Shown piece after piece: positions 47,223-56,259 of a stretch of 64,000 nt of DNA. Position 1 is the stretch's first letter; every line of letters begins with the position of its first letter. The notes beneath the pieces were generated by a model. The model was not told the DNA's origin. It made no database searches and saw nothing but the letters and a program-made list of their open reading frames with translations. Position numbers and translations under genes: made by a program. This DNA comes from CAVVAY01 sp963746465 (lineage in GTDB: Bacteria > Actinomycetota > Actinomycetes > JACCUZ01): positions 1 to 64,000 of the forward strand of contig CAVVAY010000002.1 in assembly GCA_963746465.1 (NCBI GenBank). Reading direction: 5' to 3'.

Positions 47223-47729
47223 CTAGGCAATGGCCGGTCGGTTCTCGGGTTTGGCGTCCTGCCGAGGAAATGGGGGTCGGCAGCCCTGGGGGAACCGCAG
47301 GAGGTAGTCCTGATCCTCGGGTCCCATCTCCCAGAACACGCCGGCATCGCTGATCTTGGTCACCGTCTTGCCGAGCCAGTGGTTCGACCCGTCGACGTCG
47401 CGGATCATCTCTTCGGCCACTCGCCGCTGCTCGGGGCTCGTGCAGAAGATCTCGGAGCGGTACAGCGAACCCACCGTCGCTTCGTCGAGGTCGGGTCGGT
47501 GAACCAGAAAGAACACCTCCAGCAGCCCTCTATAGGAGAGCCGCTCGGGATCGAAGACGACCGCGACAACCTCGGCATGACCGCCGTTGTTCTCCTCGGT
47601 CGGGTTGTCGATCGTGCCACCCATGAACCCGGTCCGGGTCGAGATGACTCCTTCGGGATGGCGAAGCAGCTGCTGCATGATCCAGGCGCACCCCCCGGCG
47701 AGCACCGCAGTCTCGGCACTGTCGCTCAT
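47223..47729 (-). CDS. msrA: Peptide-methionine (S)-S-oxide reductase
   Basis: This 168-residue MsrA-family protein has the catalytic Cys in LAGGCAWIMQQLLRHPEGV (normally GCFWG, here GCAW), TGFMGGTIDNPT, GGHAEVVAVVFDPERLSYR and YRSEIFCTSPEQ. A C-terminal Cys (FPQGCRPPFP) may recycle the enzyme. It reduces oxidised methionine. The changed Cys motif marks a subgroup, and activity is inferred. Confidence 0.88.
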   Translation of the reverse strand: MSDSAETAVLAGGCAWIMQQLLRHPEGVISTRTGFMGGTIDNPTEENNGGHAEVVAVVFDPERLSYRGLLEVFFLVHRPDLDEATVGSLYRSEIFCTSPEQRRVAEEMIRDVDGSNHWLGKTVTKISDAGVFWEMGPEDQDYLLRFPQGCRPPFPRQDAKPENRPAIA

Positions 47730-47904
47730 CTCCGCCTCCGCTCCAGGGCAGAAAGGAGCTTCGAGGCTACGTCCAGGTGCTTAAGCCCATCAATGCCCAG
47801 AGTGGGCGAGCCCAACGACGCTCGGAGCCGAATGCCTGTAATGCCGGATCTGTTCGGCAAGCTCTCCAAAGACGACCGAACACAACCGTCACTATCGAGC
47901 GGGC

Positions 47905-48942
47905 CTAGCCGACCAGAGCGTCCAGAGCGGCGTCGACATCGGCCTCGGTCGAGTAGAGGTGGAACGAGGCGCGCAGCGCACCGGCCCGGGTCGCGGCCCG
48001 GATGCCGGCCCGCTCCAGCTTGGCCGCGGCATCCGGCACCGTGGTGGACACGATGGCCGAGCCGGCGGCCGGCAGGCCCAGGCCGGCGCGGAACCGGTCG
48101 GCCAGCGCCACGTCGTACGCCCGGATCGCCTCGACGCCGACCTGTTCGATCAGCTCGAGGACAGGTGCGGTGCCCACCCAGCTGAACCACGCCGGTGAGA
48201 CGTCGAAGCGGCGGGCGTCGGTGGCCAGCCGCAGCGGCGGGCCGTAGTAGGACGTGTGCACGTCGGCACCGGCGTACCAGCCGGCGTTGATCGGGCGCAG
48301 CCGCTCCTGCAGCCGCTCCGACAGCGCGAGGAACGCCGAGCCGCGGGGCGACATCAGCCACTTGTAGCCGACGCAGGCGAACGCGTCGAGCTCGCTGGCA
48401 TCGGTCGGCAGCCAGCCGACCGCCTGGCTGCCGTCCACTACCACGAGCGCGTCGACCGCCCTCGCCGCGGCCACGACCTCGTCCAGCTCGGCGACCTCGC
48501 CGGTCGACGACTGCACCAGGCTGAGCGCGACCACCGTGGTGCCCGCAGTGATCGCCTCGGGCAGCCGGTCGGTCGGCACGGTGACGACCTCGACCCCGCG
48601 GTCCTCATGGACGAGCCACGGGAACATGTTGGAGGTGAACTCCACCTCCGGTACGACGACGCGCGCACCGTCCGGCAGGGCGGCCGCGACCAGGCCGAGC
48701 AGCTCGGAGACGGTGCCGCCGACCGCGACCCGGGTGGGCTCGACCCGCACCAGCCGGGCGAACGCCTGCCGGGCCCGCTCGGTCGACTCGCCCCACGGCT
48801 CCCAGCTCTGCGAGCCGCGGCGCCACACCTAGAGCGCCCGCTGCAGCTCCTCCCAGGCCGGAGCCGGCGGCAGCCCGTAGCTCGCGGTGTTGAGCCAGCC
48901 CGGCTCGGGGTCCCAGAGGGCGCGCGCGTCGGCGAGGTCCAT
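47905..48942 (-). pseudogene. Class V aminotransferase (cysteine desulfurase-like) with an in-frame TAG at codon 38
   Basis: Starting at the ATG at 48940-48942 the frame reads WDPEPGWLNTASYGLPPAPA as expected for this family, then meets TAG (48829-48831) and continues in the same frame with VWRRGSQSWEPWGE to a normal end. The rest is intact: VVPEVEFTSNMFPWL, VVVDGSQAVGW and Lys in YKWLMSPRGSAFL for PLP. A restart at GTG 48828 would lose the N-terminal 38 residues. GAG to TAG is one base, so a sequencing error, a real nonsense mutation or restart are all possible. The enzyme's substrate is unknown. Confidence 0.8.
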
Positions 48943-48963
48943 GCCCCGATCCTGCCCGCCGGC

Positions 48964-50451
48964 TCAGCGGAACGCAGCGATCACCTCTCCCATCCGTGCG
49001 AGCGAACCCGGGTCGGCGATGTCCGGCAGGCGCACCACCATCTCGGAAACCCCGGCCTCGGCCAGCTCCCGGCAACGGCCGACCTGGTCCGCGACGGTTC
49101 CCGCGTTCGCCGCCGCGGCGTAGCTCTCGGCGCTGCGCCGGCGCGGCCGCCCGGCCTCGACGAGCTCGGCCACGTGCGCGTCGTCGCTGCCGACCAGGAC
49201 CGTCGAGAGGTGCGAGAGCGCGACCTCGGCAGGGTCACGGCCGGCGTCGAGGCAGTGCGCCCGCAGCACGTCAGCCTTGCGCCGCACGACCTCCAGCGAG
49301 CCCATGACGTTGGCCGCGTCGGCGTACTTCGCAGCCAACCGCAGCGTCCGCTTCTCCCCGCCGCCGCCGACGACGAGCGGTACCCGCTCCTGCAGCGGTC
49401 GCGGGTAGCAGAGCGTCTCCGGGACGTCGAGCGCCCGGCCGAGGAACGCCGGGCTGCCCGGCCCCCACAGGACGGGCAGCAGCTGCAGGGCGTCCTCGAG
49501 CACGGCGTACCGGTCGGCGGTCGACGGGAACGGCCAGCCGTACGCCCGGTGCTCGTCGGCGAACCACCCGAGTCCGAGCCCGCACACGGCGCGCCCGCCG
49601 GACAGCACGTCCAGGGTGGCGACGATCTTCCCGAGGTGGGCGACGTTGCGGTAGGTGATGCCGCTGACGAGCGTCCCGAGCCGGACCCGTTCGGTGCAGG
49701 CGGCCAGATAGGCCAGCGTCGTCCAGCTCTCCAGCATGTCGTCGAACGGCCGGCCGACCTGGGGGATCTGCCGGAAGTGGTCCATGACGTAGATCGCGTC
49801 GAAGCCGGCCTGCTCGGCGGCGACGGCCGTGTCACGCAGCCAGGCGCCGGTCACCGACGCCCCACCCGGGGCCACGAACTCACTCAGGTGCAGGCCGAAC
49901 CGCAGGCCGGTCGGCTCCTCGCGCTGCCGGCGGGCGGCTTCGGCGGCACGGCGGAACGGCTCGGCCACGACCCGGACCGGCTCGGGGGTCAGGACCCGGT
50001 AGAAACCCTCGGTGGCCAGCCCGTCACGGACGGCGGGCCACCCGCGCAGCTGGGCGGTGAGCACGTCGGCCGGGACCCGCTTGGGACGGTTCCGGTTGCG
50101 CGCCCGGCACTCCGCGGGCGGGGTGTCGAACGCGACGGCGACGCAGGCCATCCGGTGGGTCCGGGCCAGCTCCCGCCAGGCACCGCGCCGTTCTGCGTCC
50201 AGGCCCAGGGTGTCGACGACCGTCGTGAGGCGCCGGCCGACCCGCATCCGGACGATCTCATCGAGCAGTCCGAAGGCGTCGGTGCTGGCGGTGACGTCGT
50301 CCTCACCCGCCCCGACCACGGCGCGCAGCCCGTCGCTCGAGACGACCGCTGCGGCCGGGAAGTGCTGCGCGGCCCAGGTGGACTTCCCCGAGGCTCCTGG
50401 CCCGACGAGGACCACGAGGCAGGGCGCCGGAAGATCGACTGGCTGGCTCAC
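48964..50451 (-). CDS. Fused P-loop kinase and F420-dependent LLM-class oxidoreductase
   Basis: This 495-residue protein has two parts. Residues 1-180 form a P-loop kinase domain (Walker A GPGASGKST at 17-25, then RNRNRPKRVP) resembling polynucleotide or gluconate kinases. From about residue 183 comes a luciferase-like monooxygenase domain (LRFGLHLSEFVAPG, TERVRLGTLVSGITYRNVAHL, GLGLGWFADEHRAYGWPFP, CYPRPLQERVPLVVGGGGEK) of the Rv1855c type that uses F420 or FMN. The start is GTG at 50451, 31 bases from the divergent RsbQ-like gene. The link between the two activities is unknown. Confidence 0.85.
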   Translation of the reverse strand: MSQPVDLPAPCLVVLVGPGASGKSTWAAQHFPAAAVVSSDGLRAVVGAGEDDVTASTDAFGLLDEIVRMRVGRRLTTVVDTLGLDAERRGAWRELARTHRMACVAVAFDTPPAECRARNRNRPKRVPADVLTAQLRGWPAVRDGLATEGFYRVLTPEPVRVVAEPFRRAAEAARRQREEPTGLRFGLHLSEFVAPGGASVTGAWLRDTAVAAEQAGFDAIYVMDHFRQIPQVGRPFDDMLESWTTLAYLAACTERVRLGTLVSGITYRNVAHLGKIVATLDVLSGGRAVCGLGLGWFADEHRAYGWPFPSTADRYAVLEDALQLLPVLWGPGSPAFLGRALDVPETLCYPRPLQERVPLVVGGGGEKRTLRLAAKYADAANVMGSLEVVRRKADVLRAHCLDAGRDPAEVALSHLSTVLVGSDDAHVAELVEAGRPRRRSAESYAAAANAGTVADQVGRCRELAEAGVSEMVVRLPDIADPGSLARMGEVIAAFR

Positions 50452-50482
50452 CCGCACAGCATGCGCAGGTAGGCTCCGCCCC

Positions 50483-51283
50483 GTGGACGTACTCGCCCGT
50501 AACAACGTGACCGTGTCCGGACGACCGGACGGGCCGACGATGCTGTTCGCGCACGGCTTCGGCTGTGACCAGAACATGTGGCGGTTCGTCACGCCGGCCT
50601 TCGAGGCCACCCACCGCATCGTGCTGTTCGACCTGGTCGGGGCGGGCGGGTCGGACCTCACGGCCTTCGACCCCGGCCGCTACGGTCACCTGCGCGGCTA
50701 CGCCGAGGACGTCCTCGAGATCTGTCACGCGCTCGACCTCGAGGACGTGGTGTTCGTCGGCCACTCGGTCAGCGCCATGATCGGGGTGCTCGCGGCCAAC
50801 CGTGAGCCCGACCTGTTCAGCCGGCTGGTGCTGGTCGGCCCCTCCCCGCGGTACATCAACGACGGCGAGTACGTCGGCGGGTTCACCGCCGAGGACATCG
50901 ACGGGCTGCTCGACTCGCTGGACAGCAACTACCTCGGCTGGTCCAGCGCGATGGCGCCGGTCATCATGGGCAACGCCGACCGGCCGCAGCTCGGTGACGA
51001 GCTGACCAACAGCTTCTGCCGCACCGACCCGGAGATCGCGAGGCACTTCGCCCGGGTCACCTTCACCTCCGACAACCGCGCCGACCTGGCCGACGTCCGC
51101 ATCCCCACCCTTGTCCTGCAGTGCTCGGACGACGTGATCGCCCCCACCGCGGTCGGTGACTACGTGGCGGACCGGATCGGCGGCAGCACGCTGGTCCAGC
51201 TGCAGGCCAGCGGGCACTGTCCGAACCTCAGCGCACCGGAGGAGACGGTGGCGGCGATCGAGACCTTCCTGGCCTCGCGCTGA
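50483..51283 (+). CDS. RsbQ-like alpha/beta hydrolase
   Basis: This 266-residue alpha/beta hydrolase of the RsbQ/D14/KAI2 family has HGFGCDQNMWRFV, catalytic Ser95 in VGHSVSAMIG, an Asp in CSDDVIAPT (216/217) and His245 in ASGHCPNLSAPEET. In Bacillus RsbQ is needed by the PAS phosphatase RsbP for the energy-stress branch of the SigB pathway. The GTG start at 50483 lies directly upstream of a PAS-phosphatase gene (13-base gap), the same pairing. The ligand is unknown. Confidence 0.9.
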   Translation: MDVLARNNVTVSGRPDGPTMLFAHGFGCDQNMWRFVTPAFEATHRIVLFDLVGAGGSDLTAFDPGRYGHLRGYAEDVLEICHALDLEDVVFVGHSVSAMIGVLAANREPDLFSRLVLVGPSPRYINDGEYVGGFTAEDIDGLLDSLDSNYLGWSSAMAPVIMGNADRPQLGDELTNSFCRTDPEIARHFARVTFTSDNRADLADVRIPTLVLQCSDDVIAPTAVGDYVADRIGGSTLVQLQASGHCPNLSAPEETVAAIETFLASR

Positions 51284-51296
51284 CACCGAGGCACCC

Positions 51297-53345
51297 GTGA
51301 CGGCCGACGAGCGAGCCGACGAGGAGCGCCGCACAGCCCCGCTGCTCGAGGACAGCGCGGAGGACCTCTACGAGAACGCGCCGTGCGGCTACCTCTCGTC
51401 CTACCCCGACGGCCGGATCGCGCGGGTGAACCAGACCTTCCTCTCCTGGACCGGCTACCAGCGGGAGGAGCTGGTCGGACAGCGCCGGTTCATCGACCTG
51501 CTCACCGCCGGCGGCCGGATCTACCACGAGACCCACTACGCGCCCCTGCTGCGGATGCAAGGCTCGGTGCGAGCCATCGCGATGGACCTGGTGCGCGCCG
51601 ACGGCAGCGGGATGCCGGTGCTGGTGAACTCCCGGATGCGCACCGGCGACGACGGCCGGGCGCTCGCCGTACGGACCACGATCTTCGACGCCAGCGACCG
51701 CAAGGAGTACGAGACCGAGCTGCTTGCTGCCCGGCGACGCGCCGAGCGGGCCACCACCTGGGTGCGAGCCGTCGAGCAGGTCGTCGCCGAGCTGGCCGCG
51801 GTCTCCGGTGTCGACGAGGTCGCGGAGGTCGTGGCCCGCGCCGGCACGACCGCGTTCGCCGCCACGGCCAGCGTGCTCTGGATGGTCGACCCCGCGACCG
51901 GGGCGCTGGTGTGGACGGCCGAGTCGGGCGCTGTCGGCAAGCAGGCCGACCTGCCGCCGGCGCCGGACGCGCTGCCGCAGGTCGCGGCGCTGCGCGGCGG
52001 CGAGGTCGCGCAGATCGGCCACGCCGAGGCCGCTGAGGCGTTCCCCCGGCTGCGCGCAGCCCTCGGCGACGGCCCGGGCGACCTGGTGCTGGCCCCACTG
52101 GTATCCCAGGAGCGGACGCTGGGTGTCCTGACGCTGCGCCTGGCCGAGGCCCGGACCCCCGAGGCAGAGGAGCTGCGGCTGCTGCAGACCCTCGGCCAGC
52201 AGGCCGGCCAGGCGCTGGAACGAGCCCGGCTCTACGACGAGCAGCGGACCGTCGCGACCACCCTGCAGCACAGCATGCTGCCCGGGACCCTGCCCGACGA
52301 CCCGCGGCTGGGATTGTCCGCGTGCTACCGCCCGGCCGTCGACGCGCTCGAGGTGGGCGGCGACTGGTACGACGCGTTCTTCCTGGACACCGACCGGGTC
52401 GCGATCGTGGTCGGCGACGTCGTGGGTCGCGGTCTGCACGCGGCTGCCGTGATGGGCCAGCTGCGCAGCGCGGTCCGGGCCCTCGCCACGGTCGACTCCG
52501 GTCCGGCGATGCTGCTCGCGCGGCTGGACCGGTTCGTCGAAGGGGTCCCGGCAGCCGACACAGCGACCATGGCCTACGCCGAGGTGGACCTGCGCGACGG
52601 CAGCACGCGGTACGCCTGCGCCGGCCACCCCCCGCCCGTACTGGTCGACCGGGCCGGCCGGGCCACTCTGCTCTGGGACGGGCGGTCGGCCCCGCTCGGT
52701 GCCCACTTCGGTGTGGCGGCACGGCCCGAGGCGAGCGTCGTGCTCGCGGGCGGGTCTCGCCTCGTGCTGTACACGGACGGCCTGGTCGAGCGGCGCGACC
52801 AGCCGTTGGACGAGTGCATCGACGCCCTCGCCGAGCTGCTGGGCGGCTGGGCGCACCGACCGTTCGACACGATGGCCGACGGCGTGACGGACGCGGTCCT
52901 CGGCACCGGCCGCACGGGTGACGACGTCTGCCTGATGGCCCTCGCCTACCGCGAGCACCCCACCTTCGCCCGTGCCGTGCCCGCCGACACCCGGCACGTG
53001 TCGGTTCTCCGCGCGCACCTGACGCACTGGCTGCAGACGCACGGCGTGTCCGGTGAGGACCACGACGCCACCCTGCTCGCCTGCTCGGAGGCGGTCGCCA
53101 ACGCGATCGAGCACGGCTACCCGGACGAGCCCGGCGGGATCGTCGACGTGCTGGCGACCATCAGCCCCGGCCGGCTGCGGATCCGGATCCGGGACCGCGG
53201 TCGCTGGCGGCCACCCGGCGCCCCCGGCGACCGCGGCCGAGGGCTGCACCTGGTCCGGGCCCTGATGGACCACGTCACCGTCGACCACCGGCTCGGTACG
53301 GTCATCACGATGGACCGTGGCATCCCCCTGCAGGGCCAGGCATGA
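51297..53345 (+). CDS. RsbP-like PAS-GAF-PP2C phosphatase fused to an RsbW-like kinase domain
   Basis: This 682-residue regulator has a PAS domain (about 20-135; YENAPCGYLSSYPDGRIARV, LVRADGSGMPVLVNSRM), a GAF domain (about 160-310) and a SpoIIE/PP2C phosphatase (about 330-540; GGDWYDAF, VVGDVVGRGLHAAAVMGQL, LVLYTDGLVERR). A C-terminal HATPase_c anti-sigma-kinase-like domain follows (DATLLACSEAVANAIEHGYP, IRIRDRGRWR). One protein thus joins the RsbP phosphatase and RsbW-type kinase. The GTG start (51297) follows the RsbQ-like gene, and the stop overlaps the STAS gene. Confidence 0.92.
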   Translation: MTADERADEERRTAPLLEDSAEDLYENAPCGYLSSYPDGRIARVNQTFLSWTGYQREELVGQRRFIDLLTAGGRIYHETHYAPLLRMQGSVRAIAMDLVRADGSGMPVLVNSRMRTGDDGRALAVRTTIFDASDRKEYETELLAARRRAERATTWVRAVEQVVAELAAVSGVDEVAEVVARAGTTAFAATASVLWMVDPATGALVWTAESGAVGKQADLPPAPDALPQVAALRGGEVAQIGHAEAAEAFPRLRAALGDGPGDLVLAPLVSQERTLGVLTLRLAEARTPEAEELRLLQTLGQQAGQALERARLYDEQRTVATTLQHSMLPGTLPDDPRLGLSACYRPAVDALEVGGDWYDAFFLDTDRVAIVVGDVVGRGLHAAAVMGQLRSAVRALATVDSGPAMLLARLDRFVEGVPAADTATMAYAEVDLRDGSTRYACAGHPPPVLVDRAGRATLLWDGRSAPLGAHFGVAARPEASVVLAGGSRLVLYTDGLVERRDQPLDECIDALAELLGGWAHRPFDTMADGVTDAVLGTGRTGDDVCLMALAYREHPTFARAVPADTRHVSVLRAHLTHWLQTHGVSGEDHDATLLACSEAVANAIEHGYPDEPGGIVDVLATISPGRLRIRIRDRGRWRPPGAPGDRGRGLHLVRALMDHVTVDHRLGTVITMDRGIPLQGQA

Positions 53346-53686
53346 CCGACCTCGCGCGGCTCGACACCGAGGTGCACGGCTCAGTCCTGCTCGTCGTGCT
53401 GACCGGGGAGATCGACCTGTCGAACGCGGCCGAGCTGGAGACCCGGGTCGCCGAGGCGGCCGGTGACCTGGCTGCCCTGGTCGTCGACCTGACCGCGGTG
53501 ACCTTCCTGGACAGCGCCGGCGTCCGGCTGCTCGACCACCTGGTCGCCGCCCGTCAGCCCGACCCGCAGGTCCGGGTGGTCGTCAGCGCCGCCGGGCCGG
53601 TGCCGTTCACCCTGCGGCTGTGCGGGTTCCGCGACGACCTGCTGTGCGACAGCCGCGACGACGCGCTGGCGGAGCTGTCCGGCTAG
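53342..53686 (+). CDS. STAS-domain anti-sigma factor antagonist, RsbV-like
   Basis: This 114-residue STAS protein has LTGEIDLSNAAELETRV and the phosphorylation site FLDSAGVRLLD (Ser58 is the likely acceptor; the next position is Ala rather than Ser/Thr). The ATG overlaps the phosphatase gene by 4 bases. It should be dephosphorylated by the PP2C domain and phosphorylated by the fused kinase domain. No sigma factor is adjacent. Confidence 0.93.
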   Translation: MTDLARLDTEVHGSVLLVVLTGEIDLSNAAELETRVAEAAGDLAALVVDLTAVTFLDSAGVRLLDHLVAARQPDPQVRVVVSAAGPVPFTLRLCGFRDDLLCDSRDDALAELSG

Positions 53687-54681
53687 CTGGTGCGGCCGAC
53701 GACCTGGTCGCAGAGTGCAGCCAGCGCCGCCTTGGCCGGTACGTCGGGCAGCGGGGCAAGGCCGTCCCGAGCCGCCTCGGCCCAGCGGGCGACCTCGTCC
53801 TGCGCGGCGGCCATCGCTGGGTGCGCGCGCAGGAGGGTGAGTGCTTCGGCGTGGTCGGCGTCGTCCTCGAGCCCGGCGTCCAGCAGCTCGACCAGCCGGG
53901 CGTCCTGCGGGCGGGCATCGCGGCGCATCAGCAGGACGGGCAGCGTCGGGATGCCTTCCCGCAGGTCGGTGCCGGGGGTCTTGCCGGAGTCGGTGCTCTC
54001 GCTCAGCACGTCGAGCAGGTCGTCGGAGAGCTGGAACGCGAGCCCGAACCGTTCGCCGAACCGGGTCAGCAGGTCGACGGTCGCCTCGTCGGCGCCGGCC
54101 AGCATGGCCCCGAACCGGGCTGAGGTCGCGATCAGCGAGCCGGTCTTGTCGGCCAGCACCGACAGGTAGTGCTCGACAGGATCTGCCCCCGGGCCGGGGC
54201 CCACTGTCTCGCGGATCTGCCCGGTGACCAGGCGCTCGAAGGTGCGCGCCTGCAGCCGGACCGCGTCCGGGCCGAGGTCGGCGAGGATGTCCGAGGCGCG
54301 GGCGAAGAGGAAGTCGCCGGTGAGGATCGCCACCGTGTTGTCCCACCGGGCATTGGCACTGACGGCACCGCGTCGAAGCGCTGCCTCGTCCATCACGTCG
54401 TCGTGGTAGAGAGTGGCCAGGTGCGTGAGCTCCACCACGACTGCCGACGGCACGACACCAGGTGCGGTCGGGTCCCCGAACTGGGCGGCGAGCAGGACGA
54501 GCAGCGGGCGTGAGCGCTTGCCGCCGGCGTCGACCAGGTGGGTGGACGTCTCGGTGACGAACGGGTAGTCGCTCTTCACCGCGTCGTGCAGCGCGGCCTC
54601 CACCTGACCCAGGCCGTGCCGCAGCGCCTCGGCGAGGGCTGGGTCGGTCGCGGGAGCGGTGATGCGGCGGTCGGCGGGCAC
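53683..54681 (-). CDS. Polyprenyl diphosphate synthase, likely for menaquinone side chain
   Basis: This 332-residue trans-prenyltransferase has both aspartate-rich motifs, DDVMDEAALRRG (first) and DDLLDVLSE (second), plus GGKRSRPLLVLLAAQ and GQIRETVGPG. It belongs to the long-chain polyprenyl synthase group (heptaprenyl/nonaprenyl type, GrcC/HepT/IspB). Its position beside the main nuo operon fits supply of menaquinone tails, though this is inference. It is convergent with the STAS gene and overlaps its stop by 4 bases. Confidence 0.92.
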   Translation of the reverse strand: MPADRRITAPATDPALAEALRHGLGQVEAALHDAVKSDYPFVTETSTHLVDAGGKRSRPLLVLLAAQFGDPTAPGVVPSAVVVELTHLATLYHDDVMDEAALRRGAVSANARWDNTVAILTGDFLFARASDILADLGPDAVRLQARTFERLVTGQIRETVGPGPGADPVEHYLSVLADKTGSLIATSARFGAMLAGADEATVDLLTRFGERFGLAFQLSDDLLDVLSESTDSGKTPGTDLREGIPTLPVLLMRRDARPQDARLVELLDAGLEDDADHAEALTLLRAHPAMAAAQDEVARWAEAARDGLAPLPDVPAKAALAALCDQVVGRTS

Positions 54682-54696
54682 GTGCTCCTCAGCTTC

Positions 54697-56259
54697 CTAG
54701 CGGACGAACTGCGAGGCCTGGCCCGCAAGATCGAGGACCTGCGTGGGCCAGACGCCGAGCAGCAGCGTGACACCGGCGCTCAGCGCGATGGTCACCGTGG
54801 TGAGCGGGCTGGACACGGCCACCGTAGGGCCGTCCGGCGCCGGGGCCGAGAAGAACATCAGGACGACCACCCGGAAGTAGAAGAACGCGGCGACCGCGCT
54901 CATCACCACGCCGACGACCACGAGCGGCCAGGCGTCGCCCACCCAGGCGGCCCGGAACACGGCGAACTTCGCGGTGAAGCCGCTGGTGAGCGGGATGCCG
55001 GCGAACGCCGCGAGGAAGAACGTGAAGACCGTGGCCGTCACCGGCGAGCGCCTCGCGAGCCCGGCCCACTGCGACAGGTGCGTCGCCTCTCCGGCTGCGT
55101 CGCGGACCAGGGTGACCACGGCGAACGCGCCGATCGTGGAGAAGCCGTAGGCCAGCAGGTAGAACAGCACCGAGGAGACGCCGAGGATCTCACCGCTGTC
55201 GGTCTTCGAGTCGGTGGCGACCAGGCCGACGAGTACGAAGCCCGCGTGCGCGATCGAGGAGTAGGCCAGCATCCGCTTGACGTCGGTCTGGGTCAGCGCG
55301 ACCACCGATCCGACGGCCATGGTCAGGATCGCCACTCCCCACATGACCGGCTGCCACTCCCAGGCCAGCCCGCCGACGCCGACGTAGAAGACCCGGAGCA
55401 GTGCGCCGAACGCCGCGACCTTGGTGCAGGCCGCCATGAACCCGGTGACCGGTGTGGGAGCTCCCTGGTAGACGTCCGGTGTCCACGAGTGGAACGGGGC
55501 GGCGCCAACCTTGAACAGCAGACCGACGGCCACCAGTCCGGTGCCGACGAGCAGCAGCGCCTCGTTGCCCGAGTTGTTGCTGACCGCCTGGGCGATGCCG
55601 GACAGCCGGACCGTGCCGGCGTAGCCGTACAGCAGCGCGACGCCATACAGGAAGAAGGCCGACGAGAACGAGCCCAGCAGGAAGTACTTCAGCGACGCTT
55701 CCTGGCTGAGCAGGCGACGCCGCCGGGCCAGCCCGCAGAGCAGGTAAAGCGGCAGTGAGAGCACCTCGAGGGCGACGAACATGGTCAGCAGATCGTTGGA
55801 CGCCGGGAAGAGAAGCATGCCGCCGACGGCGAACATCAGCAGCGGGAACACCTCGGTCTGGGTGACGCCGGTCGCGGTGAGCAGCCGCTCGTGCTGCGAG
55901 CCCGGCATCGACGACCCCGCCGGCGCGAAGTGCCCGCCGGTGTCCAGCGACCGCTCGGCGGTCGTCAGCACGCCGGGGATCGCGAGCAGCAGGATCGTGC
56001 CCTGCAGGAACAGCGCGGGACCGTCCACGGCCACCGAGCCCTCGGCGGCGACGGCGTAGTCACCCGCCAGCGACACCACGGCGACGAACGCCGCCACCAG
56101 TCCCCCTACGGCCAGGACCAGCTGCGTCTCGTGCCGCCACCGCCGGCCCATGAACGCCTCGACGAGGATGCCGACGATCGCGACGCCGAGCACGATCAGG
56201 ACCGGCAGCAGCTGGCGGTACTCGATCGACGGGGTGGCGAAGTCGGCGGCGGCGATCAC
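54697..56259 (-). CDS. nuoN: NADH-quinone oxidoreductase subunit N
   Basis: This 520-residue antiporter-like subunit has Glu in VALEVLSLPLYLL, Lys in LFKVGAAPFHSWTPDVYQGAPT and LAYSSIAHAGFVLVG. It is the last gene of the main complex I operon and pumps protons in the membrane arm. GTG at 56259 overlaps nuoM (GTGA). The prenyl synthase gene starts 15 bases after its stop and may be co-transcribed. Confidence 0.96.
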   Translation of the reverse strand: MIAAADFATPSIEYRQLLPVLIVLGVAIVGILVEAFMGRRWRHETQLVLAVGGLVAAFVAVVSLAGDYAVAAEGSVAVDGPALFLQGTILLLAIPGVLTTAERSLDTGGHFAPAGSSMPGSQHERLLTATGVTQTEVFPLLMFAVGGMLLFPASNDLLTMFVALEVLSLPLYLLCGLARRRRLLSQEASLKYFLLGSFSSAFFLYGVALLYGYAGTVRLSGIAQAVSNNSGNEALLLVGTGLVAVGLLFKVGAAPFHSWTPDVYQGAPTPVTGFMAACTKVAAFGALLRVFYVGVGGLAWEWQPVMWGVAILTMAVGSVVALTQTDVKRMLAYSSIAHAGFVLVGLVATDSKTDSGEILGVSSVLFYLLAYGFSTIGAFAVVTLVRDAAGEATHLSQWAGLARRSPVTATVFTFFLAAFAGIPLTSGFTAKFAVFRAAWVGDAWPLVVVGVVMSAVAAFFYFRVVVLMFFSAPAPDGPTVAVSSPLTTVTIALSAGVTLLLGVWPTQVLDLAGQASQFVR

